Assembly: GCF_039655865.1 (NCBI RefSeq)
Contig: NZ_JBBYXL010000002.1
Coordinates: 248,001 to 312,000 of the forward strand
DNA from: Prosthecobacter sp. SYSU 5D2
GTDB lineage: Bacteria > Verrucomicrobiota > Verrucomicrobiia > Verrucomicrobiales > Verrucomicrobiaceae
Reading direction: 5' to 3'
DNA length: 64,000 nt
Made by a program: the position numbers and the translations under genes. Within the stretch, counting starts at the first letter, position 1, and each line of letters begins with the position of its first letter. Shown one piece after another: positions 1-8,596 of this stretch. The notes under the pieces are model-generated. The model saw only the letters and a list, made by a program, of their open reading frames with translations, was not told where the DNA came from and searched no databases.

Positions 1-287
1 CAGACGATGATGTGCTTCACGCCGAGAAACCGGACCGCATAGTTGATGACGCTCATGACATTCAGGTCCGTGCTGACGACAAGGTTGGCCACATTGCGAT
101 GCACAAAGGCCTCGCCCGGTTGCAGGCCCATCATTTCCTCGGCTGTCACGCGGCTGTCGCTGCAGCCGATGTAGAGGTAGTCCGGCTTTTGATCGAGAGA
201 CAGGTTTTCAAAAAAATCTGGCTCAGCTGCCTTTTTGGCGTCAATCCAGGCGAGGTTGTTCTCAAAGATTTCACTATAGGTGGTCAT
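1..287 (-). CDS. Beta-carbonic anhydrase, C-terminus cut by left window edge
   Basis: Zinc enzyme interconverting CO2 and bicarbonate in the cytoplasm. The 95 visible residues start at the ATG complement 285-287 and hold the family motif CSDSRV at residues 42-47: Cys42 is the first zinc ligand and Asp44/Arg46 form the active-site dyad. HRNVAN follows about 25 residues later. The second half of the zinc site (His and Cys, normally about 55-60 residues after the first Cys) lies beyond the edge, so completeness cannot be judged. It is transcribed divergently from the membrane-protein pair that follows. The family assignment is secure from the motif; the physiological role is not indicated by the neighbours. 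Confidence 0.93.
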   Translation of the reverse strand, partial: MTTYSEIFENNLAWIDAKKAAEPDFFENLSLDQKPDYLYIGCSDSRVTAEEMMGLQPGEAFVHRNVANLVVSTDLNVMSVINYAVRFLGVKHIIV

Positions 288-427
288 GCTTGGGGCAGAG
301 TTTAGATGCAATGAAGGGCGATGCGAGCGCGACTTGATCATGGAATTTTTCAGCGTGGCGTCCAAATCATCGGACAAAGGCGATGCTCACTTTGGATCTG
401 CGCCTTTTCAAACATCCCCGCCAACGC

Positions 428-1285
428 ATGAGTGACTCTTCTGCCCAAACCATCGCCAGCAAGTCAGTCCGGCGGACGAGCCGGGCGTTTTGGGTGGGTC
501 TGTGCCGGGCCTTTGGCGGGGCTCTTGTTTTTGGCCTGCCGCTGCTGATGACGATGGAGATGTGGGAGCTGGGCGGTGCGGCAGAGCGGGAGCGTTTGGC
601 GCTGCTGTTCATCCTCAGCATCCCGCTGCTGGTGGGACTGTCCCACTACGCGGGTTTTGAGGAGACCTTTGGTATGCTGGATGACGTGGTGGATGCCTTT
701 GTGGCGCTTGCGATAGGGTTTGTGACCAGCGCGGGCATCCTGTGGCTCTTTGGCGTCATCGGCCCGGAAACATCCTGGGATGTTATCATTACTAAAGTGT
801 CCATCCAGGCAGTGCCCGGCAGCATCGGCGCGCTGCTGGCCGCCAGCCAGTTTGGCACGGCAGAGGAGGAAGAGGAGGAGCAAAACCGCTTCACGCGCTA
901 TGACGGTGAGCTTTTCCTCATGGCGGCGGGTGCCATCTTCTTTGCCTTTAATCTGGCCCCGACGGATGAGATGGTCGTCATCGCCCAGCAGATGAGCGAT
1001 GTTCAGGCCGTGGGCCTGGCCCTGCTTTCCCTGGTGGTGATGCATGCCTTTGTCTATGCCGTACAGTTTTCCGGCACGCCGGAAACGGCGGAGGGCACGC
1101 CCCGCTGGAGCCTCTTTCTGCGTTTCAGCATTCCCGGTTATGCCATTGCCCTGCTGATGAGCTTGTACATTCTGTGGACCTTCGGGCGGCTGGACGGGCT
1201 CAGTTTGCAGGCGGCCGCTGCCACTACCGTGGTGCTGGGTTTTCCTGCTGCCATTGGTGCGGCAGCCGCGCGTCTTGTGATTTAA
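428..1285 (+). CDS. TIGR02587 (DUF2391) family integral membrane protein
   Basis: About 285 residues with seven or eight predicted membrane spans, including an early one over GALVFGLPLLMTMEMW and several later Gly/Ala/Leu-rich spans. There is a short acidic cytosolic or lumenal loop (EEEEEEQ) in the middle. The pattern fits TIGR02587, a putative membrane protein known to sit next to TIGR02588, which is the next gene. No catalytic residues are recognisable and the function is unknown. The frame is open from an ATG at 383, but the AAAGG there is only 2 bp from that ATG. The ATG at 428 gives the more natural N-terminus; neither start has a good ribosome-binding site, so the start is uncertain. 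Confidence 0.72.
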   Translation: MSDSSAQTIASKSVRRTSRAFWVGLCRAFGGALVFGLPLLMTMEMWELGGAAERERLALLFILSIPLLVGLSHYAGFEETFGMLDDVVDAFVALAIGFVTSAGILWLFGVIGPETSWDVIITKVSIQAVPGSIGALLAASQFGTAEEEEEEQNRFTRYDGELFLMAAGAIFFAFNLAPTDEMVVIAQQMSDVQAVGLALLSLVVMHAFVYAVQFSGTPETAEGTPRWSLFLRFSIPGYAIALLMSLYILWTFGRLDGLSLQAAAATTVVLGFPAAIGAAAARLVI

Positions 1286-1291
1286 ACTCCT

Positions 1292-1708
1292 ATGGCTGCA
1301 CATCAAAAATCACCCTCAAAAGCAAGGACGGACACGTCACAGATCCCGCTGGCCGAGTGGATCGTCAGTGCCTTCGGCCTGCTGCTAGTGGCTGCCACAG
1401 TGGGTTACATGGGGTATGCAGCCCTGACGCTGGAAGACAGCCCGCCGGATATCCAGGTGGAAATCGTCTCTGTGCTGTCGCTGCGTGATGGCTACCTGGC
1501 CCAGTTCCGCGCCATCAACCATGGCGGGCAGGCCGCCAATGACGTGAACATTCACGGTGAGCATGGGCAGGGGCCAGACAAGGAGGAAAGTCAGGCGGTG
1601 GTGGACTTCCTGCCCGCAGGCTCGGAGAAAGGTGGCGGACTCTTCTTCCGGCGTCAGCCTGCCCCCGATGGAGTGACGGTGCGAGCCACTGGGTATCAGG
1701 AACCCTGA
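1292..1708 (+). CDS. TIGR02588 family single-pass membrane protein
   Basis: 138 residues. It has a basic N-terminal tail, one membrane helix at roughly residues 24-46 (around WIVSAFGLLLVAATVGYMGY), then a soluble domain of about 90 residues, predicted beta-rich, probably on the outer face. It starts 6 bp after the preceding multi-span protein, so the two are almost certainly co-transcribed and translationally coupled. TIGR02588 proteins are described as the obligatory partner of TIGR02587 in a two-gene operon. The pair probably forms one membrane complex, but no activity is known. No terminator is obvious after the stop. Confidence 0.72.
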   Translation: MAAHQKSPSKARTDTSQIPLAEWIVSAFGLLLVAATVGYMGYAALTLEDSPPDIQVEIVSVLSLRDGYLAQFRAINHGGQAANDVNIHGEHGQGPDKEESQAVVDFLPAGSEKGGGLFFRRQPAPDGVTVRATGYQEP

Positions 1709-2028
1709 GGAACCCGGTGGACATAGAAGTCTAGAAGTCTGCGGGCATTTTTTTTCGTCAAAAAATTCATTCCCTTCCCGGTCGTGACGGCGGGGGATGG
1801 GGCTTTGCCAGACGGTCATGACACCGCCCTCTCCAAGCTAACTCCTTTCCTGAAACGTGCAGTGTTTAGTTAATTTATAATAAATATCTTTGCATGTTGA
1901 ATATTATATTTGATATTTACAGGCGAGATAATTATCAAAATTCAGATTGACGAGTCTCCTTCTTGTCGGACTATCCTATCATTAACAATATAATTCTCTA
2001 ATATGAGAATCATAAAAGGAAAAGGATT
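1709..2028. other. 320-bp AT-rich intergenic region with candidate promoter
   Basis: No gene is seen. The stretch from about 1861 to 2028 is far richer in A+T than the surrounding coding DNA. A perfect -10 hexamer TATAAT lies at 1989-1994 without a convincing -35 at 17 bp, and an inverted repeat ATTCTC (1993-1998) / GAGAAT (2005-2010) overlaps the -10 and likely start. An AAAGGA ribosome-binding site at 2015-2020 sits 8 bp before the ATG at 2029. Together these suggest a promoter, possibly regulated, for the PEP-CTERM gene downstream. The promoter call rests on sequence match only. Confidence 0.4.
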
Positions 2029-3018
2029 ATGAAGACTCCATCACTGATCAAGGTCATGGGCACCGCCATGGCTATCCTCCTCATGGGAGGAATGTCTGCT
2101 TCCCTGGCGCAGTCGCTGGATTACCAGAATTACAACGCGATCATCTTTAACGACCTCAAAACCACTTCGGACGTTGAGGGGCGCACCTTTGTCGGCAATG
2201 ACTTTACCGGGACCAATTCAGCCAATTTTGGCAACCACCTCAAAAATACCACTGCCTCCAGCGACCGCAGCCTGGTCATCGGTGGCGACCTGGTGAGTGG
2301 CAATCCGCTGAACCTCCAGCGCGGCAGCCTCTATATCGGCGGCAGCACCAACGGCCGGATCATCAATTTTAATGGAGGCGGCTCTGTCGTCTCAGACGGC
2401 AGCATCGGCGACCAGCTCTCCGCCATTCAGGATTACTCCATCGCCCAGTCCATGGCGCTGCAAAACCTGGCATCTGACAGCAGCGTCACCCTGCCAGGTG
2501 GTGGCCAGCCGGGACCAACGAAGTTTTTTGCCACGGCCGGGCTTGATGGTCTGGCCGTCTTCCATGTGAATGCGGCGGACATTTTCTCCAATCCGCTTGG
2601 CCAGCAGTTTGAACTTCTGCCGGATTCGCATACGCAGAACATCGTCATCAATGTCTCCGGCACTTCCGTGAACTGGACACAGGGGAACATGGTCGGCCAG
2701 TTTGACAGCAACTACTGGCAGGGCCGCCTGATGTGGAACTTTACCGAGGCCACCAGCATCAACCTGGGCTCCTTCAATTTCAAAGGCGCCATACTGGCTC
2801 CTTTCGCCTCCATTACCACTTCAGGCAATATTGACGGCCTCGTTGTGGCCAACAACCTCACGACCACAGCTGAGGTGCATCTCCCGGACAGCAACAGCCT
2901 CACCGGCTATGCCTTCGAAGGTTATCTTGCCCCCGTGCCAGAGCCTGGCAGTGTCATTTTCCTCGTTGCTGCCGCGGGTGTCATCCTCATTTCCCGCAAT
3001 CGTCGCCTCTGGGTCTGA
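2029..3018 (+). CDS. Choice-of-anchor A family protein with PEP-CTERM sorting signal
   Basis: 329-residue exported protein. An N-terminal signal peptide (about residues 1-27, ending near SLAQ) is followed by a choice-of-anchor A type beta-rich domain (opening NYNAIIFNDL, with VEGRTFVGNDF). The C-terminus is a PEP-CTERM signal: VPEPGS, a hydrophobic helix, then a basic tail RNRR. By family knowledge, PEP-CTERM tails are cut by an exosortase and the protein is sorted to the envelope or extracellular matrix. The domain is usually swapped between different anchoring tails, hence its name. It is monocistronic, preceded by an AT-rich promoter region and followed by a hairpin near 3.15 kb. Its ligand or matrix role is unknown. 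Confidence 0.88.
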   Translation: MKTPSLIKVMGTAMAILLMGGMSASLAQSLDYQNYNAIIFNDLKTTSDVEGRTFVGNDFTGTNSANFGNHLKNTTASSDRSLVIGGDLVSGNPLNLQRGSLYIGGSTNGRIINFNGGGSVVSDGSIGDQLSAIQDYSIAQSMALQNLASDSSVTLPGGGQPGPTKFFATAGLDGLAVFHVNAADIFSNPLGQQFELLPDSHTQNIVINVSGTSVNWTQGNMVGQFDSNYWQGRLMWNFTEATSINLGSFNFKGAILAPFASITTSGNIDGLVVANNLTTTAEVHLPDSNSLTGYAFEGYLAPVPEPGSVIFLVAAAGVILISRNRRLWV

Positions 3019-3146
3019 AGCCTGGATCTCAGCAAAGTGAAATTTCGGGGCGCCATTTCCCGAGCCTAACCGGATATATGTTAAGAGGTGGCCCGATGAG
3101 GGTTCCAGTCCGCCGGGGGCGGAGTTAGTCTGAGCTTCCTGGTCAC

Positions 3147-3173
3147 AAAAAAACCACACTCTCGCAAGTGTGG
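3147..3173 (-). terminator. Intrinsic terminator of the carboxynorspermidine dehydrogenase gene
   Basis: A 7-bp perfect stem CCACACT (3154-3160) / AGTGTGG (3167-3173) with a 6-nt loop. On the minus strand it is followed by a run of seven T (complement of the A run 3147-3153), the classic Rho-independent form, 24 bp after the stop of the minus-strand gene. On the plus strand the following CTTCTTT is weaker, so it may also slow transcription from the PEP-CTERM gene. Confidence 0.8.
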
Positions 3174-3196
3174 CTTCTTTGCATGATTGAGGTCGC

Positions 3197-4399
3197 TTAC
3201 TCCCCTGGCAGCGGCTCGGTGGGCCAGGTCTCGATCCACGGCAGGCCGTATGCGTTGAGGTCGGCCATGAAGGGATCGGGGTTGAGCTGCTCGACGTTCC
3301 AGACGCCGGGCTGGCGGTATTCGTCGTTGGTGAGGAGCTGCTTGGCGGCGATCATGGCGGGCACACCGGTGGTGTAGCTGACACCCTGGCTGTTGGTCTC
3401 CGCGTAGCAGTCTTCGTGGTCCTTGATGTTATAGACGTAGTAGCGCTTGAACTCGCCGTCTTTGCCTGTGCCTTCGATCCAGTTGCCAATGCAGGTCTTG
3501 CCTTTGGTGTCTGCACCCAGGGTGCCGGGCTCAGGCAGGAGGGTCTTGAGGAACTCAATGGGAATGATGGGCACGCCTTTGTGCATGACCGGATCAATGC
3601 GGGTCATGCCGACATTCACCAGCACTTCCATGTGCTTGATGTAGGCATCGCCAAAGGTCATCCAGAAACGGGCGCGGCGGATGTCGAAGTGCTTGGTCAG
3701 TGACTCCAGCTCTTCGTGATAGAGGCAGTAGATGTTCTTGGGGCCGATGCCATCCGGGAAGTCGAAGCTGCGCTTGATCTCCAACGGCTTGGTCTCTACC
3801 CACTGGCCGTTTTCCCAGTAGCGGCCGTTGGCGGTGACTTCGCGCAGGTTAATCTCAGGATTGAAGTTGGTGGCGAAGGCCTTGCCGTGATCTCCCGCGT
3901 TGCAGTCGAGGATGTCCAGGGTGTCAATCTTGCTGAAGTGGTGCTTCAGGGCATAGGCGGTATAGACATTGGTCACGCCGGGATCGAAGCCGCAGCCGAG
4001 GAGGGCGGTGAGACCGGCGGCTTTGAACTTTTCCTGATACGCCCACTGCCAGTGGTATTCAAATTTGGCGACGTCGCGCGGCTCGTAGTTGGCGGTGTCA
4101 ATGTAATGCACACCGGCCTCCAGGCAGGCATCCATGATGGTGAGGTCCTGGTAGGGCAGGGCGACGTTGATGACGACCTTGGGCTGGAATTCCTTCAGCA
4201 GCTTCACTAGCTCCGGCACGTTGTCCGCATCCACGGAGGCGGTCTGGATGGGGTGGGGAAGCTCGGCGGCGATGCTGTCGCACTTGGACTTGGTCCGGGA
4301 GGCGAGCATGATTTCACTGAACACTTCCGGGAGCTGTGCGCATTTGTGGGTGACGACGCGGCCGACGCCGCCTGCACCGATGATGAGAACTTTTGACAT
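3197..4399 (-). CDS. Carboxynorspermidine dehydrogenase (saccharopine dehydrogenase family)
   Basis: 400 residues, start at the ATG complement 4397-4399; the frame is open further upstream but the Rossmann motif begins right here (MSKVLIIGAGGVGRVV). GAGGVG near residues 8-13 binds NAD(P)H. Conserved blocks include VINVALPYQDLTIMDAC, YIDTANYEP, GCGFDPGVTNVY and an N-terminal SRTKSK nucleotide-specificity loop. The family reductively condenses putrescine or diaminopropane with aspartate semialdehyde to carboxy(nor)spermidine, the first committed step of the alternative spermidine pathway. The decarboxylase partner (nspC) is not in the window. It is monocistronic, ending in an intrinsic terminator. 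A saccharopine reductase role is the alternative but less likely at this length and motif pattern. Confidence 0.85.
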   Translation of the reverse strand: MSKVLIIGAGGVGRVVTHKCAQLPEVFSEIMLASRTKSKCDSIAAELPHPIQTASVDADNVPELVKLLKEFQPKVVINVALPYQDLTIMDACLEAGVHYIDTANYEPRDVAKFEYHWQWAYQEKFKAAGLTALLGCGFDPGVTNVYTAYALKHHFSKIDTLDILDCNAGDHGKAFATNFNPEINLREVTANGRYWENGQWVETKPLEIKRSFDFPDGIGPKNIYCLYHEELESLTKHFDIRRARFWMTFGDAYIKHMEVLVNVGMTRIDPVMHKGVPIIPIEFLKTLLPEPGTLGADTKGKTCIGNWIEGTGKDGEFKRYYVYNIKDHEDCYAETNSQGVSYTTGVPAMIAAKQLLTNDEYRQPGVWNVEQLNPDPFMADLNAYGLPWIETWPTEPLPGE

Positions 4400-4481
4400 G
4401 GTGCGCAAGGGTGGCGGTGAAGCCTGCAGAGTCAAGCGACGGGGTGGACAGTTTCCAGTTTTCGGTATTCGGTGTTCAGAA

Positions 4482-4565
4482 GTTCGGAGTGCCGCCCCGC
4501 ACGCGGGAAGCGGATCGTGGGTGCGGCCAACTTTTCTAGCACCGCATGAATGCGGAACTCCGAAC
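4482..4565. repeat. 84-bp imperfect inverted-repeat element between genes
   Basis: Outer arms GTTCGGAGTGCCGC (4482-4495) and GCGGAACTCCGAAC (4552-4565) match at 13 of 14 positions. A smaller palindrome CCGCATGAATGCGG lies inside at 4542-4555. The element occupies the intergenic space between divergent genes and has no coding potential. It resembles REP/MITE-like intergenic repeats; only one copy was recognised here, so the family status is a guess. Confidence 0.5.
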
Positions 4566-4648
4566 AAGACAGGAGCACTCGGCTGTTAGAACTTGATCCT
4601 CATGGAGGTATTCTGCTAACTCGACACTCCTTTTTCTTTTTCTATCTC

Positions 4649-5422
4649 ATGTTTTCTCTTTCTCATAAAACGGCGGTCATCACGGGTGCAGGCTCGGGCA
4701 TTGGCCGGGCGATTGCGGTTCTTTTTGCCCGCCAGGGTGCGCATGTGGAGGTGGTGGATCTCCAGCAGGAGGCGGCGCAGGGCACGGTGGACCTGATTTT
4801 GGAAGAGGGCGGTAGTGCGCGGGCGGTGGCCTGTGATGTGGGGGATCACGTGGGAGTGAAAAAGGTGTTTGCGGAGATCGGCATCCGGCGTCCGCGCCTG
4901 GACATCTTGGTGAACAATGCGGGCATCGCTCATATCGGCACGCTTTTGACCACGGAGGAGGCGGACCTGGACCGGCTTTACCAGATCAATGTCAAAGGGC
5001 TGTTCAATTGCTCCCAGGCCGCCGTAGCGCGCATGGTGGAGCAGGGCGGAGGCGTGGTGCTGAACCTGTGCTCCATCGCGGCGGACATGGGGCTGGCGGA
5101 CCGCTTTGCCTACTCGATGACGAAGGGTGCGGTGCAGACGATGACGTATTCCATCGCCAAGGATTTCATCGGCCAGGGCATCCGCTGCAACTGCATCAAC
5201 CCGGCGCGGGTACACACACCGTTTGTGGACGGCTATCTGGCCCGCACGTATCCGGGGCAGGAGGCGGAGATGTTTGCCAAGCTGAGCGCCGCGCAGCCCA
5301 TTGGCCGCATGGCGAAGCCGGAGGAGATCGCCGCGCTGGCGCTGTACCTGTGCAGCGACGAGGCCGGTTTTGTCACCGGCAGTGCGTATCCCATTGACGG
5401 TGGGGCGGTGAATCTGCGCTGA
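4649..5422 (+). CDS. SDR family NAD(P)-dependent oxidoreductase
   Basis: 257 residues, classical short-chain dehydrogenase. Cofactor motif TGAGSGIG is at about residues 12-19, Asp near 37 (VVDLQ) favours NAD over NADP, NNAG is at about 90-93, and the catalytic Ser and YSMTK (YxxxK) follow, with PIDGG near the C-terminus. The start ATG at 4649 is chosen because the Rossmann fold begins a few residues later; the frame upstream to 4550 adds unrelated sequence. Sequence style resembles 2-keto-3-deoxy-L-fuconate or other sugar-acid dehydrogenases, but the substrate cannot be read from sequence. It stands alone between the inverted-repeat element and the peptidase gene. Confidence 0.88.
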   Translation: MFSLSHKTAVITGAGSGIGRAIAVLFARQGAHVEVVDLQQEAAQGTVDLILEEGGSARAVACDVGDHVGVKKVFAEIGIRRPRLDILVNNAGIAHIGTLLTTEEADLDRLYQINVKGLFNCSQAAVARMVEQGGGVVLNLCSIAADMGLADRFAYSMTKGAVQTMTYSIAKDFIGQGIRCNCINPARVHTPFVDGYLARTYPGQEAEMFAKLSAAQPIGRMAKPEEIAALALYLCSDEAGFVTGSAYPIDGGAVNLR

Positions 5423-5511
5423 GGCTGGAAAAAGGGCGGTTTGGAGGTGAGAACCTTGCCATCGCTTGACTGCAAGACGCTCCTGCGTGCGTATGTTCTC
5501 ACTCCTGTACC

Positions 5512-8451
5512 ATGCGCCTGCCCGTTTTCCTTTGCCTGATCCTCACCACTGCCTTCTCCTTCGCCCAGACGGAGGCGGATTATTTGACCAACATCCGCCA
5601 GCTCACCTTTGAAGGCCGCCGGGCCGGCGAAGGATATTTCAGCGCGGACGGGACGAAGATGGTGTTCCAGTCGGAGCGGGAGGAAGGAAATCCGTTTTAT
5701 CAGATCTACCTCATGGACCTGGAGACCGGGGACCAGGAGCGCATTTCTCCGGGCATGGGGAAGACGACTTGCGCGTGGATTCATCCGGATGGCAAGCGCA
5801 TCCAGTTTGCCAGTACGCACTCGGACCCGAAGTCCAAGGAGCTGCAGGAGGCGGAGCTCAAGGACCGCGCCACCAGCCGCGTGCGCAAGTATTCCTGGGA
5901 TTACGATGAGCACTACGACATCTGGGAATACACGCTGGCGGACAAGAGCCTGAAGAACCTGACGCAGACGCTGGGCTACGATGCGGAGGGTGCCTACTCC
6001 CCGGATGGTACAAAAATGATCTTCGCCAGCAACCGCGCGGCCTATGCCAAAGAGCTGTCCAAGGAGGACGCGGAGCGCCTGAAGGTGGACAAGCAGTACT
6101 TCATGGATATTTACATCGCGGATGCGGATGGCCAGAATGTGAAGCAGCTCACGGATGCGCCTGGGTACGACGGTGGCTGTTTTTTCAGCGCGGATGGCAA
6201 GCGCATCTGCTGGCGGCGATTCACGCCGAAGGGCGATGTGGCCGAAGTCTGGACGATGAACACAGACGGCAGCGATGCCCGCCAGCTCACCAAGCTGGGG
6301 GCCATGAGCTGGGCTCCGTATTTCCACTCCAGCGGTGAGTATCTCATCTTCACGACGAACCTGAACGGCTTCGCCAATTTTGAGCTCTACATCGTGGATG
6401 CCGCAGGCAAGCAGGAGCCGGTGCGCATTACAACCACGGACGGGTTTGATGGCTTGCCGGTCTTCACGCCGGATGGTAAAAAACTGTCCTGGACCAGCGG
6501 ACGCACGAGCAATGGCCAGAGCCAGATTTACATGGCAGACTGGAATCACGAGGCTGCTATGAAAGCTCTGGGCTCAGCCAAAGGCACGACGGAAACAGCG
6601 GCGGCGACGAAGCCGGTGGATGCGCCTGATTTCACGACCACGCAGGCGGACATCACGCCGGCGGATCTGCGCCAGCATGTGACGTATCTGGCCAGCGATG
6701 CCATGGATGGGCGCCTGACGGGCACACCCGGTGAAAAGCTGGCGACTCAGTATGTGGCGGATGTTTTCAAGGGCATCGGTCTGGTGTCGTATGGCGATGA
6801 GGAGTGGTTTGACCCTTTTGAATTCACCGCCGGTGTGGCACTGGGCGAGGGAAACCGCCTGACGCTGCTGCCGGAGAAGCGCAGCCTGGTGACGGACAAG
6901 GACTGGCGGCCTTTGTCATTCTCTGAGTTAGGCGAGGTGAAGCCCAGCGACATCGTCTTCGCCGGATACGGCATCGAGACGCCGGATGAGGCGGTGGGTG
7001 AGGATGGCAAGAAAATGGAAACGTACAGCAGCTACGCGCACCTGGATGTGAAGGACAAGTGGGTGCTGGTGCTGCGCTACCTGCCGGAGGGCATCACCCA
7101 GGAGCGGCGCAACGAGCTGACCCGCTATGCCAGCCTGAGGCACAAGGCGCTGGTGGCCAGGCAGAAGGGCGCGCGCGGGCTCATTATTGCCAGCGGGCCT
7201 AACAGCAAGGTGGTCGGGCAACTGGTGCCCATGTCCTTTGATGCGTCACTGGCCAGCTCCGGCCTGGCGGCCATCAGCATCACGGATGCCGTGGCCAATG
7301 ATCTGCTGAAGCCTGCGGGCAAGACGCTGAAGGAACTTCAGGACAAGCTGGATACTGGTGACCTGATGGGCGGCATCAACTGCGAAGGGCTGAAGTTCAG
7401 TGCGCAGATTGACATTCGGCAGGAGAAAAAGATCGGTCGCAATGTCATCGCGGTATTGCCTGCTCGCGACCAGCCGGACCCGCATGTGGCACCGCTCATC
7501 GTGTGTGCGCACATTGACCACCTGGGCAGCAAGGCGGGCAGCAACTCCCGAGCCAAGGGGGACGAGACCAGCATGATCCACCATGGTGCGGACGACAACG
7601 CCAGCGGCGTGGCCGGTGTCATCGAGATCGCCCAATGGCTGGCGGATATGAAAAAGCAGGGCAAGATCAAGCTGACCCGCGATGTCATCTTCGCCGCGTG
7701 GTCTGGTGAAGAACTCGGTTTGTTAGGCAGCGGGCACTATGTGGAAGGCCTGGCCAAGATGTTTCGCGGAGATCCGAACGGCAAGCTGACGGGCATGTTT
7801 GCCGCCTGTCTGAACATGGACATGATCGGCCGGTTTCAAAAAACGCTGGTGCTGCAAGGCGTCGGCTCCAGCACCTGGTGGCCCAAGGAGATCGAGCGCC
7901 GGAATGCGCCCATCGGCCTGCCCATCACCACGCAAAATGACGCCTACCTGCCCACGGACAGCACCATCTTTTATCAGCGTGGCATTCCCACTTTGAACGC
8001 CTTCACCGGCAGCCATGAGGACTACCACAAGCCCAGCGATACGGCGGACAAGATTGACTACGAAAACGCTGCCAAGATCACTCGCCTCATGGGATTGATC
8101 GCCCGTGGCATCGCCATTGCGGATACGAACCCGGATTTTGTGGCGATGGAAGCGCCGAAGAACAAGGACAGCCGTGGCGGCCTGCGCGCGTATCTGGGCA
8201 CCATTCCGGACTATGCGCAGGGGGATACTAAAGGCGTGAAGCTCAGCGGCGTCTCCCCCATCGGCCCGGCGGGAAAGGCGGGCGTGAAGGGCGGCGACAT
8301 CATCATCAAGCTGTCCGGCAAAGATGTGCTGAACATTTATGACTATACCTCCCTCATGGGCGAGTTGAAGATCGGTGCGGAGACCACCATGACGGTGATC
8401 CGCGAGGGCAAAGAGCTGGAGCTGAAAATCACGCCTGGCTCGCGGGAGTAA
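5512..8451 (+). CDS. Secreted PD40/TolB-like propeller - M28 aminopeptidase - PDZ protein
   Basis: 979 residues. Signal peptide about 1-19 (ending FSFAQ); PD40/WD40-like propeller repeats about 30-345 (repeated PDGTKMIF / SADGKRI); PA-type insert about 430-630; M28 zinc-peptidase domain about 640-870; PDZ domain about 900-975. The two-zinc site looks complete: His667/Asp669 (AHIDHLG), Asp694 (GADDNASG), catalytic Glu733 and ligand Glu734 (SGEELG), Asp770 (NMDMIG) and His839 (DYHKPSDT). It should cleave N-terminal residues of peptides in the periplasm or outside the cell. Putting a TolB-like propeller in front of M28 and a PDZ behind it suggests substrate-gated proteolysis. It is not obviously in an operon. 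Confidence 0.93.
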   Translation: MRLPVFLCLILTTAFSFAQTEADYLTNIRQLTFEGRRAGEGYFSADGTKMVFQSEREEGNPFYQIYLMDLETGDQERISPGMGKTTCAWIHPDGKRIQFASTHSDPKSKELQEAELKDRATSRVRKYSWDYDEHYDIWEYTLADKSLKNLTQTLGYDAEGAYSPDGTKMIFASNRAAYAKELSKEDAERLKVDKQYFMDIYIADADGQNVKQLTDAPGYDGGCFFSADGKRICWRRFTPKGDVAEVWTMNTDGSDARQLTKLGAMSWAPYFHSSGEYLIFTTNLNGFANFELYIVDAAGKQEPVRITTTDGFDGLPVFTPDGKKLSWTSGRTSNGQSQIYMADWNHEAAMKALGSAKGTTETAAATKPVDAPDFTTTQADITPADLRQHVTYLASDAMDGRLTGTPGEKLATQYVADVFKGIGLVSYGDEEWFDPFEFTAGVALGEGNRLTLLPEKRSLVTDKDWRPLSFSELGEVKPSDIVFAGYGIETPDEAVGEDGKKMETYSSYAHLDVKDKWVLVLRYLPEGITQERRNELTRYASLRHKALVARQKGARGLIIASGPNSKVVGQLVPMSFDASLASSGLAAISITDAVANDLLKPAGKTLKELQDKLDTGDLMGGINCEGLKFSAQIDIRQEKKIGRNVIAVLPARDQPDPHVAPLIVCAHIDHLGSKAGSNSRAKGDETSMIHHGADDNASGVAGVIEIAQWLADMKKQGKIKLTRDVIFAAWSGEELGLLGSGHYVEGLAKMFRGDPNGKLTGMFAACLNMDMIGRFQKTLVLQGVGSSTWWPKEIERRNAPIGLPITTQNDAYLPTDSTIFYQRGIPTLNAFTGSHEDYHKPSDTADKIDYENAAKITRLMGLIARGIAIADTNPDFVAMEAPKNKDSRGGLRAYLGTIPDYAQGDTKGVKLSGVSPIGPAGKAGVKGGDIIIKLSGKDVLNIYDYTSLMGELKIGAETTMTVIREGKELELKITPGSRE

Positions 8452-8596
8452 AGTAGTCTGCACTCTCCGAGTGCGGCATCTCCATCGTTCGCAGCCCCTT
8501 GCACCCCCATCCCGTCTCTACGTCCAAAGTCACAGGAATACGCCTATGCGCCACAAGCTTGCTGGAAACCTGCTTCGTTAACCTGTTTTATCTCCG

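Noticed and set aside
5233-6549. 438-codon minus-strand frame under the M28 peptidase
   Set aside because: It overlaps a clear signal-peptide and propeller frame on the plus strand; its own translation has no recognisable domain.
8460-8474. GCACTC/GAGTGC hairpin after the peptidase gene as a terminator
   Set aside because: The stem is only 6 bp and no T run follows, so it was not called.
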